Assembly: GCA_001695595.3 (NCBI GenBank)
Contig: MBPM02000003.1
Span: 1,054,001 to 1,118,000 of the forward strand
Reading direction: 5' to 3'
Length of the DNA: 64,000 nt
Source: Plasmopara viticola
Taxonomy: Eukaryota > Oomycota > Peronosporomycetes > Peronosporales > Peronosporaceae
The notes under the pieces: model-generated
The model's database searches: none
What the model saw: only the letters and a program-made list of their open reading frames with translations
What the model was told of the DNA's origin: nothing
Made by a program: the position numbers and the translations under genes
Shown here: in pieces, positions 23,525 through 34,222 of the stretch
Numbering within the stretch: position 1 is the stretch's first letter
How the letters are laid out: each line of letters opens with the position of its first letter

Positions 23525-26027
23525 ATGTCTCGAAAGGAGGACGGACAGCGATGTCCGGCCAAAAAGCGCAAACTTGAGGCAGTTTTCACGAAAGATGATC
23601 TTACGAGAACAACGTGTTCTCTTCGAATGCCCAACAAAAATAAAGCAATGTCGATCTTAGGCCAAAAGCCTGAACTTGAGGACGGCCTTTTAGATCCAGA
23701 GACAGCGAGCTTCTTGCAACTCCTGGAAGACGACGCGCACCATCTAATGGCGTCACCAACAGCTTCCAAGCGCAGCATAAGTTCGCGTCCCAACAAGCGC
23801 GTCGTGGAGTTTCAATTGCCATTCAAAGAGATGGAGATTAGAAGTCTTGAGGAGCGTGAAGTGAAGCGCCGGCCGCCACCGTTCGGTAAGATCACACGCT
23901 GCGTCTACGTGTCCACTAAAATGCCCATCGCTGAGTTCCCTGTCCACAAGTGCACATGCTGCAAAGAAATTCATAAATCTACGACCAAGCGGACTACTAT
24001 AATGGCCAGTGTCAAGGCTCAAAAGGAGTTGGCGGTAAAAAGACAGCCCATCAAGTTGAAAAAACACCAGACCACGGGTCGTACAATGTATTGTGGAGAA
24101 GGTTGCTACAATCGCATGCTATTTATCAGTTGCTCGGATAAAACGTGTTCTGCATCCGACCCGAGCTTGTGTAGCAATCGGGCTATCAAAAGACGGGAAG
24201 TAAAATCCATGCGGGTAGAGTACATCCCTGGCCCTGGATTTGGCCTCATCACCAACGAATATATTCAAGCAGGCGAGTTTATTATTGAATACGTTGGAGA
24301 AGTGATCGATCACAAAGAGTGCGAGCGCAGGATGAGCACGTATAAAAATCATGGCGAGGCGAGTGGCTTTGTGCTTTACGTGTGTTTTAATTTTGCCCTG
24401 ACCCCTTATTCAACTCGTTTTTAGGTTAATTTTTACATGATGGAGCTAGAAAAACACACTGTTATCGACGCCAAATATCGCAGTAATGAGGCGCGATTTA
24501 TCAACCACAGCTGCGATCCTAATAGCGTCACGCAAAAGTGGTACGTCTTACCTGCTAATATGGCGTCGACCTTTTCTTAGAAATGTGTGGGTGGTACAAT
24601 TAGGAATGTCGACGGAATGCAGCGCATTGGAATCTTTGCGCGCCGCAACATCGCCCCCGACGAGGAGATCACCATCAACTATAACTTTTCGCATTTTGGC
24701 GAAGCGGCCGACTGTAAATGTGGATCGACTGCATGCACTGGGAAAATTGGTCTTAAGCGGGCTAATAAGTCCGTGCTACATTGTCAAATCGCAGGAGCTG
24801 CTAAGAACACGAAACACATTCCGGTGGATGGGGAGCCGCCAGAGCTCAAACGTCCCGTTCACTTATCGTCGTTGGCGCTGCTTAAAAGCTCTCAGATGGT
24901 CGATAGTTGGTATGATTACTTTGGATTTAGCCATCGTCGCTTGTTTCTCAGCCATAGAATTCGATTGAACAGTGGTGAGAACGACAACGAAAATGGGAAC
25001 ATCTATGACTTGCATTGCGGTACCGTAGCAAGAAGTCCTGCGTCGGTGTGCTCCACAACGACCGAAGAAGATGTATTACTCACGCCACCCCACGCAGCTT
25101 TGAGTAACCTATGCGTAAAGGAACCTCGAAAGCGCAATTGGTACGAGAGGATTATAGCGGGCGAGCACTTGGCTGAAATGAGAGAGCTTCACAGCTACAT
25201 ATGCGGAGGAGTATCCGACTGGACCATACATCTGACTGCACATTCGACCGATTTGCCTTCTTCGAGCATTCAGAAAAATTTCAAGTGCTTGCCTATTAGG
25301 CATAATTGTTTCCAATCGGGCAATCGATCAAGGCGGACAGCGACCAATCTCATTCACAGAAGACTCGGACTATCTCAAGCACGAGCACGTGGTATTGATG
25401 AACTCGCAGCGTTTGCTAAAGGCATGTCAAAGTGGAATAAGCGTGTTCAATCCTCCATTTCCATTGATTCCGATCGCATTCGTCGCCTGATTGAACGTGT
25501 GGAGGGCAATCAGATCTTCAATAACACCGATCAGGTAAGTCGTTGCTTAATTGATCGGGTTCATGGAACACTTAATTGACTTTGTTTTCAAATAGAATGA
25601 TTTAAATGAAGATGCGTGCTCCCGCTGTGGCCTAACAGGCGAATTAATCTGCTGCGATGGCTGTCCCGCCGCCATTCATCTCAATTGCTCCAATCTTGCT
25701 ACGGTACCTCCGGATGGAGTTCCGTGGTTTTGCTCCAAGTGTACCAAACCCAAGTATTTTTCAAAAATTTCGGACACGCCTCATTCCGCATCTATCGCTG
25801 TAGAGGGCGAACGAAGCGTCAGGCGTACTATGCCAATTGATTACCCTAGCCGGCATCTACGGACACACGTGGCACACCAACTTCCGAGTCTGAAGAAAAT
25901 ATTTTATGCCCCAGCGCCTCACGGCAAGCGCCGTTACAAGAAGCGGCATAAACCTGCTGATCGTACTTACCGTGAACTTGAGCACATGCCTCTCCCCGTA
26001 TATGACGAAACTGGCGATTCCGAGTAA
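23525..26027 (+). CDS. Histone-lysine methyltransferase, AWS-SET-postSET-PHD (four exons)
   Basis: This is a predicted nuclear H3K36-type methyltransferase of the SETD2/NSD/ASH1 group. Exons 23525-24379, 24425-24540, 24604-25534 and 25596-26027 keep phase (introns 45, 63 and 61 bp) and give 777 residues. Order: basic N-terminus; Cys-rich AWS-like region (CTCCKEI..., YCGEGCYNRMLFISC, about 140-220); SET domain (about 229-345) with GPGFGLITNEYIQAGEFI, EYVGEV and catalytic RFINHSCDPN near 312, continuing QKWNVDGMQRIGIFA; post-SET CKCGSTACTG; a long linker; and a C-terminal PHD finger (CSRC...CCDGC...HLNC...WFCSKC, about 641-688). For the third exon, the acceptor at 24601-24603 was chosen because it restores the Q-K-W-x-V-x-G motif. 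Substrate lysine is inferred. The PHD finger following SET is less usual. Confidence 0.9.
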
Positions 26028-26247
26028 CAGCAGGTGCGATGTTCTGCTTTCAAGATGTGGCCCGTTGGTGCCTTTAGTCAGTCGCCAAGATTGTTGACAC
26101 CTCACACCTCATCGACATTGTATCTTTGTCGATAAAAGTCTTGGTCTTCTTGCCAAGACACCTAGAAGCTGAAGCAAAGTAGGTTCTGTGCGAGAAATGA
26201 TCATACGCTAGCTTAATAGTATATATATTATTGCGTGTCAATCGCAT

Positions 26248-26597
26248 TTATTGAGTGTTGAGCTTGGCCGGAAGGGGTCCTTCCACGCGGTCCTTTAAAA
26301 AACCTTCACTATCCTCCTTAGCTCGCTGTAACATATCAATAATAATGGTTATAAGTCATTCGTACAAACATTGCAATTCTGCACCTTGATAGCGGTGACA
26401 AGGGCTGCGTAGGGACCGGTCGAATTGAGTTCCGGCATAAGCTTGCCTTCGTCCATCTTTCCCGAAAACGAGTGCTTGAGCTGCTCTTCTCCAGGCCGTG
26501 CTGTGTACTCGTTGGAGGCCTCAGAAACACTCGGGAAGCTCATGAAAGAATGCACTACTTCGTCATGGAACTTAAACGTCGCCCTTATGCCACTCAT
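26248..26597 (-). CDS. Small conserved-looking protein, function unknown (two exons)
   Basis: Exons 26597-26385 and 26325-26248 join at a 59-bp GT-AG intron in phase 0, giving 96 residues. It begins MSGIRATFKFHDEVV and carries ARPGEEQLKHSFSGKM in the middle. The C-terminal helix, GPYAALVTAIKRAKED followed by SEGFLKDRVE, ends near PLPAKLNTQ. There are no membrane segments. I do not recognise it with confidence. A beta-hairpin-like start, a disordered middle and one C-terminal helix with F-L-x-x-R-x-E recall the GON7 subunit of the KEOPS tRNA-modification complex in size and layout; this is a guess. It is 98 bp from the divergent gene to the right and convergent with the SET gene. An upstream in-frame ATG at 26675 is possible. 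Confidence 0.65.
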
Positions 26598-26695
26598 ATT
26601 TAAGGTCGAATAGGTTATCCTTTCGTACACTTTTAGGGATACACGACATACCGGTATCTCATCTATTGTTCTCACTGCCTTTATTTTGTTTTACT

Positions 26696-27420
26696 ATGAA
26701 CGCGCTGCTAGGCGAATTACGCATGGTTAAAGTGCTACATCAGCAGTCGGGCGTCTGTCTATTCACACACCAATGGAAGTGGAATCCACAGGCTCATGCA
26801 GAAGGAGTCGATGCGCTTGTCATGTCTTTCACGCAGTTTGCGCGTGAAATTGATGGCGGAGGTGTAAATTCTAATTACTAAAAGTCCTGTTAATATAATT
26901 ACACTCACATACCGCAGAGATTGTGCAGGTGCATTTTGACCCTAGCAGAACAGACAAGACAGATCGACCAGGTAGCAGTCCAATGCCCGTAGGTTGCGTC
27001 TAGTATTCATATAAGCCTAGAAGTTCCGATAACAAGACACGTTCGCGCAGGCCTCTTCAGGTGGTCTTGTGATGATCTCACTTCAAAACGAGACCATTCA
27101 AGCCGTCTTGTTTCATGACCGGACGTCCGATGCAGCATGTGCCGCGCTTAAATCATTTTTAGAACGTTTACTTCAACGATTTTCCGAATTGTTCGAGCAA
27201 GAACTCGAACAATTGCAACCGCAGTTGCAAGCGAGCGCAAAACCTACCGCCAAAGAGGTTCGTTTTTCGTACCAATTTTCGGCAGCTCTATTTTATCACA
27301 AAGTTACGTGTGAATTGATGGTAAATGCAGCGCGAAGCTGTTGAAGCGCCATTTCGACGATTTGAGGCTGAGCTGGAGAGCCAATTGCAACCGCAACCCA
27401 CAGGCGATCTCGATCAATAA
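26696..27420 (+). CDS. Small longin/roadblock-like protein (four exons), function unknown
   Basis: Exons 26696-26861, 26918-26988, 27051-27257 and 27331-27420 splice in frame with GT-AG introns of 56-73 bp and give 177 residues. The order of predicted elements resembles a longin-like domain: strands VKVLHQQSGVCLF, a helix DALVMSFTQFAREI, strands GEIVQVHF, GLVMISLQ and IQAVLFHD, then a long helix CAALKSFLERLLQRFSELFE. A Gln/Glu-rich tail (EQELEQLQPQLQ, LESQLQPQ) follows. Longin proteins act in vesicle trafficking or Ragulator-type complexes, but nothing here identifies a specific member, so function is inference. The donor after PMP and the acceptor before ASSGG are my choice among nearby sites. 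Confidence 0.6.
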
Positions 27421-27554
27421 TGTCTTTGCAAGACTTTTGGTATAGGACAGTTCATTGCTAAGCGTGTTTTGGGCGCAACGCCGCCGTGTTTATTGTAAAC
27501 GTTAACTTACGTAAATAAGATTGCCATTCAATGAGTTCCACATCGCTTAATGTG

Positions 27555-30500
27555 CTAATCCAACACGCTCTTTCTGTGCCGGTAACTAAGTTCAGCAGGT
27601 TTGTCCCCCGTAGTGAAGCCCCACAGTTCAACTTGGACACAGGAGAACTCTTGCGAGACGGTCAATGGAGACGAATTAAACGTCTCACACGCCCCACTTG
27701 TTCCTCTCGATAAATCGCTATCCTAAACATCAAATAAGCAAATACCGCGCATTTTAGTACGCTACACAAACTCATTACAAATAAAGGACACAATACACAC
27801 CAAAAACAAACCAAAATTGCCGCCACCACCCATAATCAACGATTCGTCCGAGCACAGCATAAAGTAGCTATTCTTGCGGCTCCATTGGTACTTTACAAAA
27901 CCTCCAGCAGCGCTCGGATTCGCAAACGAAAACAAAAAAGACTCGCCCGTTCCATAGTAATTAAACGCGTGATGCCATTCGTCCGAAGCAAAACCACCAA
28001 AGACATTCGCTTTGGCATCCTTGACCACTAATAACGTTGGGCTCTGCTTTTTTGCCAACGTAAGCAATGTTTCCAGTGACGACCCATCTGCCTCGACACT
28101 GTAAATTTTAAACCACCGGCACAATTGACAAGTGATCGGCAACGCATGGTCAATACACGCGATGTGATCTAGTGTCAAAATACTTGACAGATCAATTAGC
28201 TTCGATTGATAGTCATCTGAGTTGTAATCGAAAGAAAGGTTCTTTTCAGAAAGCCGCAATGGGGGTGACAGCAGCGATTCTTCTGAAAATGCTGCGACTT
28301 GCAGCACTTTGTTTTCAATCAATCCTGCTTCTACCTCTTTCCTATCCTTTTCTTTCCCTTCGGCAGCACCACGCGCTCGTATACTCTCCCATTCAACTTG
28401 CACATCGTTTACAGTGACTGGGCCCTTTTTCAACAATTCATTCATTATCCCTTCGGTTTCAGTAATTACACGAGTAAAAGATGCCGCTTTCGGGTCCAGC
28501 TCAATCCATAACTGATCAAATACTTGGAACATAAACATAAACAGTTTGTTAAAGTACATATCTTCGTCAAACAACTGCCAAAATGGTTCCAATGACATTG
28601 CGACAATGTCAATTTCCGGATGCTTTAAAGTTAAGCTGGAGCAAAACAAGAAGGTTAGCTAGGGCTCGACATTCGCAAATTGTGACTGAAATACAGCTTA
28701 CACTAGTTTTAAATTCTTGGCCAATGACTCACATATGGATGATGCCACCAGTCCCGCGTCGTAAGATGGCAGCTCGGATGGCAGCGCACGCATCTTCAGT
28801 AAAGATAGTGCACTAACGTTATTTTTTAACCAGTACGATATGGCTCGTAACAACAGCACGCCACCCTTATCAAAATTACCCAAGACGGTTGGTTTATTAA
28901 AGCCGAACTGCTCCCAGATGGTCACAAGATCCCGCTCGGTTGTTTCGCTGACAGGAGAAGACGCCCCACTATTGGTGGCACTTGGTGTATTTGCAACTAT
29001 CGGTCCACGCATGGAATCTTCCGAATTGGCGGCAATTTCAAACGGACATTCGGTCTCTTGATTTAATGCAGATTCTGATCTCAAAATATCTGTACAAGAG
29101 TTGATCGAAGCATTGGATAGAGAAACATCACAGCCTTCCAAGTGCTTTCGAAACAATCGAGTAATCTCATTCACGTGTTGCCTATCCGACAAAAAATTCA
29201 TCTGTGGCTGCAGCTTCATCTGATGGGACACCATCCGGAGTGCCTCTTTTTTTGCCTCCAAGCGTTCAAGTGCATCAACGACTTGCACACGTACACCATG
29301 AAAAATTGTTGCCTCATTTTGAATCATTCGCTCAACAACTTGGGCACCAACTGCAGCATACCTAACGTCTTGATATTGCGATTGTGTTCTTGCACGTAAT
29401 CGTTCAGACGGCGAACCACTTCCAGAATCTTTCTTGAATGCAATCACAGGTGCCAAGACAGTTGACGCTGTAAGCACGTCGACACCATTTTGTTCACAAT
29501 GCTCCGGCAGCTGCAAAAAGTTCATCAAACTAATCACCTTCTTCAATACGATCTGACAATACACAGGCAAGTCGTTCACCAAGCAAGTAATATTTCGTAC
29601 GCTTGCATCCCCGTCACGCAATTGCCCAGCCGCTACAAATGCATCATACTTGTCGTCTGTTACGACGGAATCAGGCAAATGCTTTAAAAAATCTAGCAGT
29701 AATGCCCCTGCGCATTGTGGATCCAGGTCTTGCGGGACAAAGCCTTCTGTCTCTACAATTTCTCGAAGCTGGTTCAACCGGATGTTCAACACTGTCGCAC
29801 GAAACAACCGCGGAGTATCTGGCTTGTGCCTCAATATCGTGACGCAATCATCGACGATGTTTGGTACTGCTAGAAGTGGGTCAATCAGAGCATAGCGGCT
29901 ATGGTATGGATTTTTTGTAAGCGATGCCAAACTGACACCAAACACATACTGCCACGGTTTAATATCCTTAAGACGATGCGAGAACAAGGCTGTAGGTAAC
30001 TGGACCACTTCGTCATCGTCTTCCTCTGTCGCGACAATTTCCGTTTTTCGAGCCTGTATTTCTTTTACGTCTTCAACCTCCACGTGCACAAGCTCAGCGT
30101 CCACGAATGGAAGAACTGTCTCTGCTCTGGAAAGTGATGCTCCCACTGCTGCAGCGATGTCTGCATCAGTGATTGTAGCAACCATCTCTTCGCTAATGCT
30201 ATCACTAACAGGCTCTACCTCTGGGGTGGGCGTCTGTTCTAAAACATCAAATGAGTCGCCGTTGACTTCGATTGCAAAATGCACCTCGCGAAGAGCTATC
30301 ACAAGTTCTAGAAAGAGTCCTAGCCCTTCGGAGCATCGAACAAGTGACCATTCTTCGTAATTGTTGCGTATCAAATGCTCACATGTCATAGAAAAAATCA
30401 TCTAAAAGATGTACGAGCCGACAATAGTGAGAAATTTGTGAGACAATTAGATCACTATAGATGCTATTTGTACCGACCATAATACTGGATTCAATCGTAT

Positions 30501-31141
30501 GGTTATTCAGCGCAATTTTGAGCCAGCAACGCGCTTTTTCCTCATCAGCCTGTCATTCCCACCATTTTTCATTGATAAATGCGATAAACCTTTAAGATTT
30601 TTCATACAAACCTCAGACAGGAATGCAGCAGACAGCACACTCTGTACCAACGTCTGCTCGTCGACAATGAGCGTGCTAGCATACAACACGTGCCACCAAC
30701 ACGGCAGCACTTCATTACTACGGGATTTTAGTCCTAACACAAGACACTTTTCAAGAGCCACACCTACGTATCAAATCAGCAAAAACTGCAGAAGTGAGCG
30801 ACACTCTTCAGTTAAATAACGTACATAGCTCGCCGACACAAGGGTCGCGGTCTGTCAATTGCAATCGCTGTTCTCGGGGCAATGCCACAACCGGTACATC
30901 ATCTAAGTGCCCGCTTGCATTGTTTGAATCCGCGTCGTTTGTCTTGCGTAGCACTGCCAAAGTGGCATTCTTCAGTCGCGTCTAAAGCAACAATTCAGTT
31001 TTCTCATGGTCGTAAACTTTTAGCATCATAGTAAAAGCAGAAAAGTACCAGTGCATCGTAACGCTGCTGTGCAAAAGCATCATTAGTTTCGCTTTTGTCC
31101 TCGTGTCGTGCTGCCAGCCAGTGCGTAATCTTGCTAAGCAT
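27555..31141 (-). CDS. RUN-RhoGAP-ELMO-TLDc multidomain signalling protein (six exons)
   Basis: I joined exons 31141-31049, 30981-30825, 30763-30531, 30401-28702, 28635-27801 and 27722-27555 in consistent phase, giving about 1,061 residues. RUN domain (about 82-200): ELCVALEKCLVLGLK, then NNYEEWSLVR. RhoGAP (about 316-500): arginine finger in PRLFRATVLNIRLNQL near residue 362, and LLLDFLKHLPDSV. ELMO (about 641-810): IWEQFGFNKP and FDQLWIE. TLDc (about 883-1050): GGFASDEWH, YFMLCSD...MGGGGNFGLFL, then DSDLSRGTSGACETFNSSPL. RUN binds small GTPases, RhoGAP switches Rho off, ELMO acts with GEFs or as an Arf-family GAP, and TLDc is linked to oxidative stress and V-ATPase. So it is probably a Rab/Rho/Arf signalling hub at membranes. 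The weakest join is 30531 to 30401 (donor GTTGCT, intron 129 bp). Confidence 0.82.
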
Positions 31142-31267
31142 TTTGATGCGTCCAGCCTTCTTGAACTGATGCGCTTCTCGTCTTAGTTTTATCTATAAAT
31201 ATCTCATGTCGTTTTTTTTTCTCGTCTGATTGGCTGAAAACGAGACACGGCAACGCACATAAATCGT
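31142..31267. promoter_or_regulatory. Divergent spacer between the RUN fusion gene and Wee1
   Basis: A 126-bp gap with GATTGGCTGAAAA (an inverted CCAAT box) at about 31228-31240 and a T-rich run. It probably holds promoters of both genes. The same GATTGGCTGAA core also occurs near 39,915 and 19,134. Confidence 0.45.
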
Positions 31268-33171
31268 ATGGCACGGGATATGGCGTCACCACCGCCTCTG
31301 CGGGCGCGTTCACTCCATGCTGCAATGGAAAAGGCTTCATCATCCAGCGTAAAGAAGATGCTGAGATTTTCTAGCAGTGATGATGAAGATGGAAGTGATA
31401 AAGATCGAAACGATGAGAAGAAAGAGTGGGAGAATTGCTGCCATGATACATCTGGTCAAAGGCCAATTTGTATTCAAGCGACAGCATCGAAGAGTTCCTT
31501 TCGTAACCGCACGCGACGTGTGGAGAGAATGGACACGCATGGCAGGCAGGAAGCACCATACCGTCGAAAGTGGTGTGTGTCGCCAACTAAGCTCCTGCAA
31601 CAACGACGATCTAGCTCCGAGCAGAGGACTCCGACATCGCACAGGAGAGCCTCAGAGCTTGCTAGACGGTGCGTTGCTTTAGAGTGTCGAATGATAGTCT
31701 TCGCTTATGAAAAAAATGGTGCGCGGAAGCAGGTACAGTAGATCGGTATCACCTCCATGTGCAAGTCCAGCGACGTTGCTGAGCCATAGTCTTGGATCGA
31801 CCTTGTCTATAAAAAGTCCTGCAAAAGGTCAGCGACGCTCTCAAGTAGTGCTGCGAAAGCTTAATGTTATTGGCTGTATGGTATGTTTAAAATTGCTTAT
31901 GCGGGTGGTGAGGGTTTACCGATTGTGATATTTGACGGTTTCTTGACATATAGAATCATTTTATCAGCTCGTTCGAGGACGTGAAAGTTGTTCGTTGGCT
32001 TGGAGAAGGCATCTCCGCAGAAGTGTATGAGGTCAGAAGGATTGATATTTCGTGAGCATTTACACATACGTGACAATGTGGCGATCTTTTGATAGATTAG
32101 AGATTTAAAAAGTGACACACTTTTTGCCGTCAAAAAGTCAAAACAAGCGCTGCGCAATGTTCGAGAACGGTATCAGATTCAAGGCAGCAAATTGCACTGG
32201 ACACTGCTTACCGTCGTATACTTGCTTTCAACAGTGACCTCTTGGCCCAGGAAATTAATATTCTCGAAAAGTTGACTTCGTCACACCACAACTTTGACAA
32301 CATTGTGCGGTATTATCAAGCTTGGCAGGAAAACGGTGCGTACAATTCAGGGTTTAATGTAGGAATACACCATTATGTGCCTTCTGACTTAATGTGAGCT
32401 TGCGTGCAGATTTTTTTTTCTTGCAAATGGAGTTGTGCGAGGGTGGCACGTTGCAAGATTTCCTTACGATGCGAAATCGACAACTTCTACCAGAACGCTA
32501 CTTTTGGTATATAGTACGGGACGTTGCGAGTGGGCTTAAAACCTTGTCCGACCACGGCATTATTCATCTGGACATCAAGCCTGACAACATCTTTGTCACG
32601 GAAGACGGCCGTTTGAAAATCGGTGATTTCGGTATGGCCGGAAACGTGATCAATTCTACTGAAAAGACGAGCAATGTTGGTTTTCTCGAAGGAGACGCAA
32701 AGTACATCGCAAAGGAGCTGCTCACCAGTGCCGAAAGACTACCATCGGCTGACATTTTTTGCCTAGGCATTATGATGCTGGAAATTGCGACAGGAATTGA
32801 CTTGCCAGAAGGAGGAAAGATGTGGCAGGACCTTCGAAAAGGTAAATTACCAACAATCTCGAGTGAATATTCAAAGGACGTCAATGAAATGATTCAAAAG
32901 GTACGAAATGCAGCAATCAAGTCCATTGGCATTGTAACAATTAACAAAGCTATCTGCTTTCAATCTTTAGATGATGCACCCTGATCCTGCAAAGAGACCT
33001 AGTGCAGATGAGATACTGCAAAACTCTTGCGTGCGGACCGCGACCAAGCCCGTCGCGCTTTTTCAGGAGGTAAGGCCATTCACATTGCCGCGTGTCCAAT
33101 CCACAAGATTAACTTCTATTACATTTCGTATGAAAGCGCGTTTCAAAGCCAAAACTCATTGTCTCCAATAA
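31268..33171 (+). CDS. WEE1: Wee1-like cell-cycle kinase (multi-exon)
   Basis: A Wee1/Myt1-type kinase that inhibits cyclin-dependent kinase by tyrosine phosphorylation before mitosis. Well-supported exons are 31954-32031, 32096-32169, 32235-32335, 32410-32900 and 32971-33171, with GT-AG introns of 64-74 bp. They give LGEGISAEVYEI, lysine in FAVKKSK, MELCEGGTLQDFL, the Wee1 signature HLDIKPDNIF, KIGDFGMAG, the EGDAKYIAKELL activation segment, ADIFCLGIMMLEIA and MMHPDPAKRPSADEIL. The N-terminus is Ser/Arg/Pro-rich. It starts at 31268 but must change frame before the exon ending at 31880 (SVSPPCASPATLLSHSLGS). This could be an intron (for example 31577-31697 or 31736-31832) or an indel in the A7 run at 31710-31716, and it is unresolved. 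The stop at 33171 may instead follow a further intron after 33069. Confidence 0.87.
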
Positions 33172-33293
33172 ACTGCGAAACAATACGAATCGATCAGCTA
33201 GAAGGGGATTGCATACTCCTCATAAGACACGCCGTTCATTAGCGTAAATGATCAATACCTTTTCTATACATTTCTTGGCCGGTTCACTCGGCC

Positions 33294-33320
33294 CTAACCG
33301 CTAACCGTCTTTCTTAACCG
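33294..33320 (+). promoter_or_regulatory. Three TAACCG elements upstream of RPL26
   Basis: CTAACCG at 33294-33300, CTAACCG at 33301-33307 and TTAACCG at 33314-33320 lie 72-98 bp before the split start codon of the ribosomal protein gene. Tight clustering suggests a promoter element, possibly shared by ribosomal protein genes. Only this gene is available here for comparison. Confidence 0.4.
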
Positions 33321-33391
33321 CTTGCTTGGTTGGCGTTCATCAACTCGTAGCAAGATGGTTTTCAGTACTCCTTTTCTTACGTGATAGCAAT

Positions 33392-34088
33392 AGTACGTTG
33401 GGCTTTCCGGAGTGTTAAATCGCTCCTTTTACTCCTTCCAATGTACTTACACGACGTGCTTTACAGTGAAGTTCAATTCGACCGTGTCGTCGTCGCGCCG
33501 CAAAAGCCGCAAGGCTCATTTCGGCGCCCACTCGACCCAGCGTCGTGTGCTGATGAGTGCGCCTCTGTCTAAGGATTTGCAGAACAAGTATAATGTAAGT
33601 TAGTACTTTGGTACTTTCAGCGCTGTAAGTCCATGTCAGATAACTCCTCGAGAGACTGGCACTTCATGGCATCGCGGGAACCGTAAGTGTCGACGTCACA
33701 CTCAGGAAGACAACGTCAACTTTGCCTCTCTACCTTTTTCTATGATTTGTAACGTATGACACTCGATTTCTACATATATTAGGTACGCAGTCTGCCCATT
33801 CGCAAGGAAGATGAAGTCTTGATCGTCCGCGGCTCGCAGAAGTCTCGTGAAGGCCGCGTTATCGCCGTGTATCGTAAGAAGTTTGTCATTCACGTCGAGC
33901 GTGTAGTGCGTGAGAAATCCAACGGTGCCTCAGTGCCTATTGGTATCGATGCTTCTAAAGTGGTGATCACCAAACTCAAGCTAGACAAGGATCGTAAGAA
34001 GATCTTGGAGCGCAAGAACCGCGCTGTTTCCGAGACTGAGAAGGGCAAGTTCACAGAACAGGATGTTGCCATGGCTACGGTTGATTAA
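33392..34088 (+). CDS. RPL26: 60S ribosomal protein L26 (uL24), start codon split by an intron
   Basis: A large-subunit ribosomal protein near the peptide exit tunnel. Mature protein is 144 residues: [20 protein letters not shown] at the start, then [18 protein letters not shown], then [17 protein letters not shown] (KOW motif), [37 protein letters not shown]. This matches animal and fungal RPL26 along its length. The second exon (33467-33594) begins TGAAGTTC, so the initiator ATG needs an A from an upstream exon. The A at 33392, before a strong GTACGT donor, supplies it across a 74-bp intron. Intron 2 (33595-33782) is 188 bp, the longest confident intron in the window. The third exon is 33783-34088. 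TAACCG repeats lie upstream. Confidence 0.92.
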
Positions 34089-34222
34089 GTATCCAGAGCT
34101 ACCATCTCGAGTATTGTTGGCGTAGAGAAAAGGAATAACACACGAATTAGCTTGACAAATGTCCTCGAAAGTAAATACTGATGTTGCAAGGTCGAAAGTC
34201 CTACAATATTTGTCAACATTAT

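Noticed and set aside
27531..27713. Plus-strand 60-codon frame that looks like a small gene
   Set aside because: It is antisense to the last TLDc exon (27722-27555), which completes the TLDc C-terminus in the correct phase.
31377..31682. Alternative plus-strand frame of 101 codons in the Wee1 N-terminal region
   Set aside because: It overlaps the 31268 frame, has less Ser/Pro character and ends in a stop that no good intron removes.
33595..33782. C/D-box snoRNA in the RPL26 intron
   Set aside because: No convincing C box and D box pair with a terminal stem was seen; left as a low-interest question only.
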